Shown here: positions 59,189 to 64,000 of the stretch, one piece after another
Position numbering within the stretch: position 1 is the first letter of the stretch
Layout: each line of letters opens with the position of its first letter
Notes under the pieces: model-generated
The model's database searches: none
Seen by the model: the letters and a program-made list of their open reading frames with translations, nothing else
What the model was told of the DNA's origin: nothing
Program-made: the position numbers and the translations under genes
Assembly: GCA_015847255.1 (NCBI GenBank)
Contig: JADLZK010005548.1
Location: 27,289 to 91,288, forward strand
DNA length: 64,000 nucleotides
Source: Hyparrhenia diplandra
Lineage: Eukaryota > Streptophyta > Magnoliopsida > Poales > Poaceae
Direction: 5' to 3'

Positions 59189-59356
59189 CAGAAGCGGATC
59201 TTGGATAAGCTCTGCACCGAGGAGGATAATGAGTGACAATTAGAGCTAAAGTTAAATTAATGGTAATTTAGGGAGTAATAAACCATATTTTACATGTGAG
59301 TTAAGGCTCCTAGGGAGGTTGTAGCCCGGGCAGCCCGGCCCCAGGATCCGCCCTTG
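59189..59356. mobile_element. hAT-type MITE, 168 bp, private to copy B
   Basis: The ends CAGAAGCGGATCTTGG and (complement of right end) CAAGGGCGGATCCTGG form imperfect inverted repeats. It is flanked by a perfect 8 bp duplication AGTGTAAC (59,181-59,188 and 59,357-59,364), the hAT signature. Copy A at about 44,020-44,035 has the empty site (GTTGTAACCAAGG). Confidence 0.88.
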
Positions 59357-60757
59357 AGTGTAACCAAGGATGATTTAGTAGAATGAGTTGGAACAGGAAA
59401 CTCATGGTAGCAGGTGCCTTTCGGTTGTTGCATTGTAGAAAATCTCAGTTTATTAGCATCCCAATTTTTTTAGTCTAACCATTGTAAACACCTAATAATA
59501 TCACATATTTCTAAATTCTAGTGTGCTAACATGTTTAACACACCACCTGAATTTTAGCATGGATAGTAAAATGATGTTTAAGCTTTGCAATATATATTTA
59601 TATAATTTATTTTTTTGTGACTTTATATTTAAAAATAATTCAGAGAAGGCAGGAAAAAGTAAAAAAAGTTTGAAGTAAGGTGAATGACATAGTACTGTTC
59701 AACAGTGAATTCGAGTTCATCCTTAACAATGTTTCTCCCCTCGCAAGTGTGAAGAGATCAAAAAAGCCCCAGACTGTGACATTACTTGCTTCCCAGTATT
59801 GTTCTGCAAAAATTATACAGTTTCAGGCAAAGGAGTTACAACATGGATATTAAGTATGCACAAACAACAATATTGTACTACATCCATTTCTATACTATTT
59901 TCCCCAAGGCCTTGTTTAAGTGTAGTCAGATTCATCAATCCCACATATGTTGGGGTGGATTTGGAGTGGAACTTGAACTAAATTCCACCCAAAAAGACAC
60001 ACCAACACATGTGGATTGAGTGAATCTTTCTTTATCAAACAAAGGTTTAATGGATACTCTCATCACACATTGATAACATGGTATATAGTATGTAGTGACC
60101 TTGTATAGTGCTAAGTTGATTGTCGTTGCGGTATAGTATGCTGAGACCTTGTCAAGCAGTTATTTTTTGAAGAAGGAGTGTATATATATATTGGAGGACA
60201 TAAAACAAGTATTTTGGAAGGGGATATATTGTGTACGTGTAATGTGTTGTATTATTTGTTATCATGTCTATTGTTGGCCTTGATGAGTTTTTGTTCTCTG
60301 ATCAATAAAAACATTATCCTGTGATTATTTCTAGTTTTCTACATAAAAAGTTTCTGATCAACAAAACATAAGTACAAAGAAATAGTTAGTTATTATTTTT
60401 TATTCTTAAACATCATATGGTAGTAAAAAATACCAAAGAGTAGTACAAATTAGAAATTAGGAGTGTGTGCTTAAATTCATAGCCAACACGTATGCAAGCA
60501 AAGTTGTTCATAGGCTGGAGGTAACAAAAGTTATAAATAAAATAATAAAGTACAGTTATCAGCTAGTCATCTCATGAGCAGTATAAGAAAATCTCCAATT
60601 AAAAGGGCGTCGGGGTGAAGACGGTGTGGTATTTGCTCCTTCCGCTGGTGCTTTAAATTCGTGTGAGCGTAAGAAGTAAAAATGAACTGAGAATTACCAG
60701 TAAAGCCTCCTGCTGATTGCTTCTTTTCAAAATGATCAGAGGGAGGTATGCTCTGCT

Positions 60758-60815
60758 CATGCCGATCGAGGTGCAAGCTATATATGTATGATATCCCTAA
60801 GGAGCTGTATTTATA
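60758..60815 (-). promoter_or_regulatory. Candidate TATA box and start of SMT-like copy B
   Basis: On the minus strand TATAAATA (60,815-60,808) precedes an ATG at 60,760 by about 50 bp. Copy A keeps both signals but with a shorter gap. If this is the original first exon, MSRAYLPLIILKRSNQQEALL would be the N-terminus; this differs from the usual SMT1 start, so the assignment is tentative. Confidence 0.3.
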
Positions 60816-61959
60816 GACGAGATGGGTAGACATCGCTTACTTGTTCCCCATTACAGCATGGCTGGTAGTCGAGCATGGCTCATGTGGTGCCAGTGCAACA
60901 GCACGTGTTTGTGTCACTGGTCCGAACAGGATGGCTCAACTGAGCTCCTGTTTAGTTCGCCGCTCAAAGTGGGTATATGATTACTTTGGAATAGAATTTC
61001 ATTAGTCTCACCACCATAATTTCACCCCTCTCTCTTTGTTCACATTTCATACTTAACCATAATGCCACATCCTCTATATATATTAGATGATCGTGTGGCG
61101 ATTAATGGAATCAACACACGCCTACCGCAACCGTATCTGAGTAGTAATAACAACAACCCCCGATCTAGTTTATAATGACTCCCATAATGAGACTGATATT
61201 CCATCGCCTTCAGTTATGCATGCATCAATTCATTTAGACTGATTATATACACCTGCAAATAATAATGTCCAATAGAAAAGGTGTTTTTTTGACATGGCTA
61301 GCTCGATCAAATGAAGCTTATCTCCTTTTTATAGCTCATTCTTAAGCGATCTTTTTAGGGTTTACGTACCTTGATTTCCATGGGGAAACAGCCTAGCTGC
61401 AATTTTCCTTTAGTCACTCAAAAACAACTCTTTTTTTTCTAGATTTATGGCGCCGCAGCCGACCGACATACACTGATGAATTGAGAATGTCTCACTTAGA
61501 TCAGTGGTTTGCTCGACCTTCATGCAGAAAAACAAATTCAAATTTAGTGCACAATGCTAGCAGCCAATGAACACTCTGTATAAAAGTCTATTGCAAGGGC
61601 AAATGGAGTGATACCACCAGTCATTTTCACCATTATTCAAAAATGTTGAGCTCCATATAAGTTAAAAACCAATACCAACTGATGGTCAGCATACTTGATT
61701 TCGTGAAAAAAGAGAAGTGCTAAGTGAAACTAATGTAGCATCGCGAGATTCAAAATAAAATGAAGCATGCGCAGTTGGGGACAAAAAGCCATGGATAAGA
61801 TCATCTTCAGTAGTGTTTGGAGTTGCTGGTGATACTTCAGCTGACACCCAACTGCAAAATGATAAATTAAGTTATCAGCACCCCATACAAGAACACATAA
61901 TGGACCTAATAATCTCACTAACTATTTGCGGAATCGAGACAGAATACGGATCTTAACTT

Positions 61960-63739
61960 GTTCCAGCGAAAGCTAGCGCTTCTGTGCCTTCAATTGCTTC
62001 AGGATGTCACTGCATGGCTTCAGCTATGCTGGCCTTCGCGGTTCTCTTTGTTGTTCCAGAGTTTCCAGGAAAAAGTTGTACTCATTAATCTAAAGAAGGC
62101 ATGAATCTAAATACGATTAGATTTGGGAAGAATGCACATCTAAATAAGGCATGTCTCTGCAGATTTTCTGAAAATATACTGGCATAATATGATACTACCG
62201 TGATCAGCTTTTTCTTTTATATGTCGAATCTCATCACTGAGCATCCTATCATTAACAATAAGAGTTTGATTGAGAGTTTTCCAGATATTCCACTATTTCA
62301 ATCCTTTCATTAAGTTCTGATGTCAGCTCGTTAGAACATTTTCTTCACATCAACACCCTCTCCTTTTGATGTGTATCACCGCTACTCCACTTTGCCTTTA
62401 GAGATTTGTTCAATATCTGGCTCCAGCTTTTTGCCGCTTTTCATCCGCCTGCCTTTCTAACTGCAGGATTAGAGTTCAGAGGGCCGAGCACTCCTTCTCT
62501 TTTCTGTTTGAGTTTGGAACCCTTAAGTTTTGGATGCACGCCAAAACTAGAAAATTCAATGGTATCAACAAAGAGAAAAAGGATGTACGTACCTTATGTT
62601 TCTCGACAAGCTGTGGCGCCCGTTCAATACAACTTTCTGTTGTTGGGAATCACATTTTTGGTCAACATTCTATAGGGGAAATAAAGTACAAAAGACAGCA
62701 GTAAATAATTCATTATTTGCGAGACTATGAATACAATCCACAAAAACTATCTGATGTGTGATACAGTAATAGAGAGAATATGGACAATAAAAGTAAAACT
62801 ATTAGCATGACCCATATATATCCCCTCTTCCTCAGTCTTCTCTTCATGTCGAGGGTTTTGAGCAACTTGTTCATTTTAGTTCCCTGGACCTCCTTCCAAT
62901 ATTACTCTCTCTTTCTCAGCCAATTGATTTCTCAGCTTTTCAGTCTCCTGAATAACTCTCTGTGTATGTTTCACAAAGCAGTAGACTGCATATTCCTCAT
63001 CTCTCTGTGAAAAAGGATACAATAAAAGCCACAATAGGAACAATCATTTTATAGGCAATATAAATGAGGCATAACATCCATATAGCTCGGGCAGGAGATC
63101 ATTTCACAACTAGAATTCAATGGGTGTACCTTCATAATAATGTTTGTGCGAGCAAAATCACTTTCTTCTTTTGACTTTCCACAGAAAGGAGATATTGCAT
63201 TTTGATTACACACTTGTACTCTAGATCTTTGCAGATACTTGCTTTTGTAGTGAAAGTAATGTGTTGAGTCAAATTTAGCTATGAAGAGATAGTCAGTCTT
63301 TGCGCAGGAAGAGGTACAGCATGTCCAGTTCGGAGCCACAGTGGCGAGGCCACCATTTTGCGAAGACAAAGAACCTACCAACTTCTGGGTCATCACGATT
63401 TATAGTCCCACTCTTACTGCTTTACGCCCAGCCATCGAAACACGTGCTTTACTAGTTGCTTTGTCTCCTTCCAGACTACTTTACCCAAGCGCTGTGTGAC
63501 TCAGAAATAGTTATGGAATGCTAAGGCATTCTTGAACCCAGAATCCAATCCTTGGTGACCAGTGTGTACCCATTGGCATTCTCCACAGCAGTACATTGCA
63601 CGGGTTTGAAATCAGCTAGCTGCTTCATCAGTATGCTTACATCCCCTGGGTTTTGTTCGGCTGGAACATTGGTGAGGATGCCCATCAGGGCCAAACAAAC
63701 ACTTACTGATCTTTGCATTGACTCAGAGCTGCAGTCCAT
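61960..63739 (-). pseudogene. XS/XH-domain FDM/IDN2-like gene, copy B
   Basis: From ATG at 63,739 the minus strand reads MDCSSESMQRSVSVCLALMGILTNVPAEQNPGDVSILMKQLADFKPVQCTAVENANGYT without a stop. This is a better XS-domain start than copy A (compare PWMGxLxNVPTEW in the family). Then the frame shifts (NALAFHNYF near 63,510), and the stretch that would encode GNAIVEF-type residues is shortened. Coil pieces at 62.9-62.2 kb and XH-like remnants at 62.05-61.96 kb follow, with stops. The decay pattern differs from copy A. Confidence 0.75.
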
Positions 63740-64000
63740 TGTAGACCTAAAGGATAGAAATATCCAGGTGAGAACATTATTAAATCATAGCGAGTGCTAC
63801 TTCTTTGTTCAGTACACTGCAACCTCGATGAGCATTTAGCGATGATATGCATGACTGTTTGGACAAATGAATGGAACAATAGCAAAACTAGTTGATTGAT
63901 CAGAAGCACATAGTGAGTACCGTTTCTCTCTGTTGTTTAGTACTAAAGTCTCAACTGCTGGCAACTAAGACTGACCGATACAAAGGAACAAATGCATGAC

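Larger units (their letters stand above)
53800..64000 (+). repeat. Direct duplication, copy B (runs to window edge)
   Basis: Same order and orientation as 39.76-49.87 kb: SMT-like gene, LINE remnant, FDM-like gene. Compared with copy A it has many one- to three-base losses (e.g. GGGGAGTGGC to GGGAGTGGC). It lacks copy A's MITE (39,957) and SINE (45,646), and carries a private 1.4 kb insert and a hAT MITE. Confidence 0.88.

Overview
This is nuclear DNA of a grass, most likely a rice (Oryza) species. The genes have many short exons with plant GT-AG (and some GC-AG) introns. Gene starts are GC-rich and intergenic DNA is AT-rich. The mobile elements are typical of rice: Stowaway MITEs with CTCCCTCYGT ends and TA target duplications, a T-tailed tRNA-derived SINE, hAT, PIF/Harbinger-like and CACTA-like pieces, LINEs and a Ty1-copia fragment. 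No rRNA, tRNA, CRISPR or prokaryotic-type operon was seen.

Region 1 (1-18,015) holds three conserved single-copy-type genes. They are the 5' half of DNA topoisomerase I (minus, running off the left edge), a plastid-type transaldolase (plus, 13 exons) and an SKU5-like multicopper-oxidase homologue (plus, 9 exons, 592 codons, fully open). Small TEs sit between them and in their introns.

Region 2 (18,785-36,772) is a large inverted duplication. The left arm carries a CCoAOMT-like O-methyltransferase gene (minus). The right arm carries a second, broken copy (plus), head-to-head with the first. Each arm has since gained its own transposon: a 2.2 kb PIF/Harbinger-like element on the left and a 1.64 kb LINE-like retroposon on the right. 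In each case the other arm shows the empty target site. The spacer between the arms (25.36-30.67 kb) holds an FDM/IDN2-like coiled-coil gene fragment with a tandemly triplicated exon, copia and F-box fragments, and a DUF599 membrane-protein gene.

Region 3 (36.8-39.8 kb) holds a decayed PPR-E/DYW gene.

Region 4 (39.76-64.0 kb) is a direct duplication with an offset of about 14 kb. Each copy carries, all on the minus strand, a sterol C-24-methyltransferase-like (SMT1-type) gene and an XS/XH-domain FDM-like gene, and each has a LINE polymerase remnant between or inside them. Both copies of both genes are frame-broken, at different places, and each copy has private TE insertions. The 3.9 kb between the copies holds only retroposon-like DNA and a MITE.

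A recurring oddity is that otherwise perfectly spliced conserved genes (TOP1, transaldolase, O-methyltransferase, DUF599) each contain one or more single-base frame breaks. That pattern suggests either consensus errors in the assembly or very recent decay. I did not find a clearly novel biological system. The most interesting structures are the inverted O-methyltransferase duplication (a potential hairpin-RNA source) and the amplified RNA-directed-DNA-methylation-type (FDM) gene fragments.
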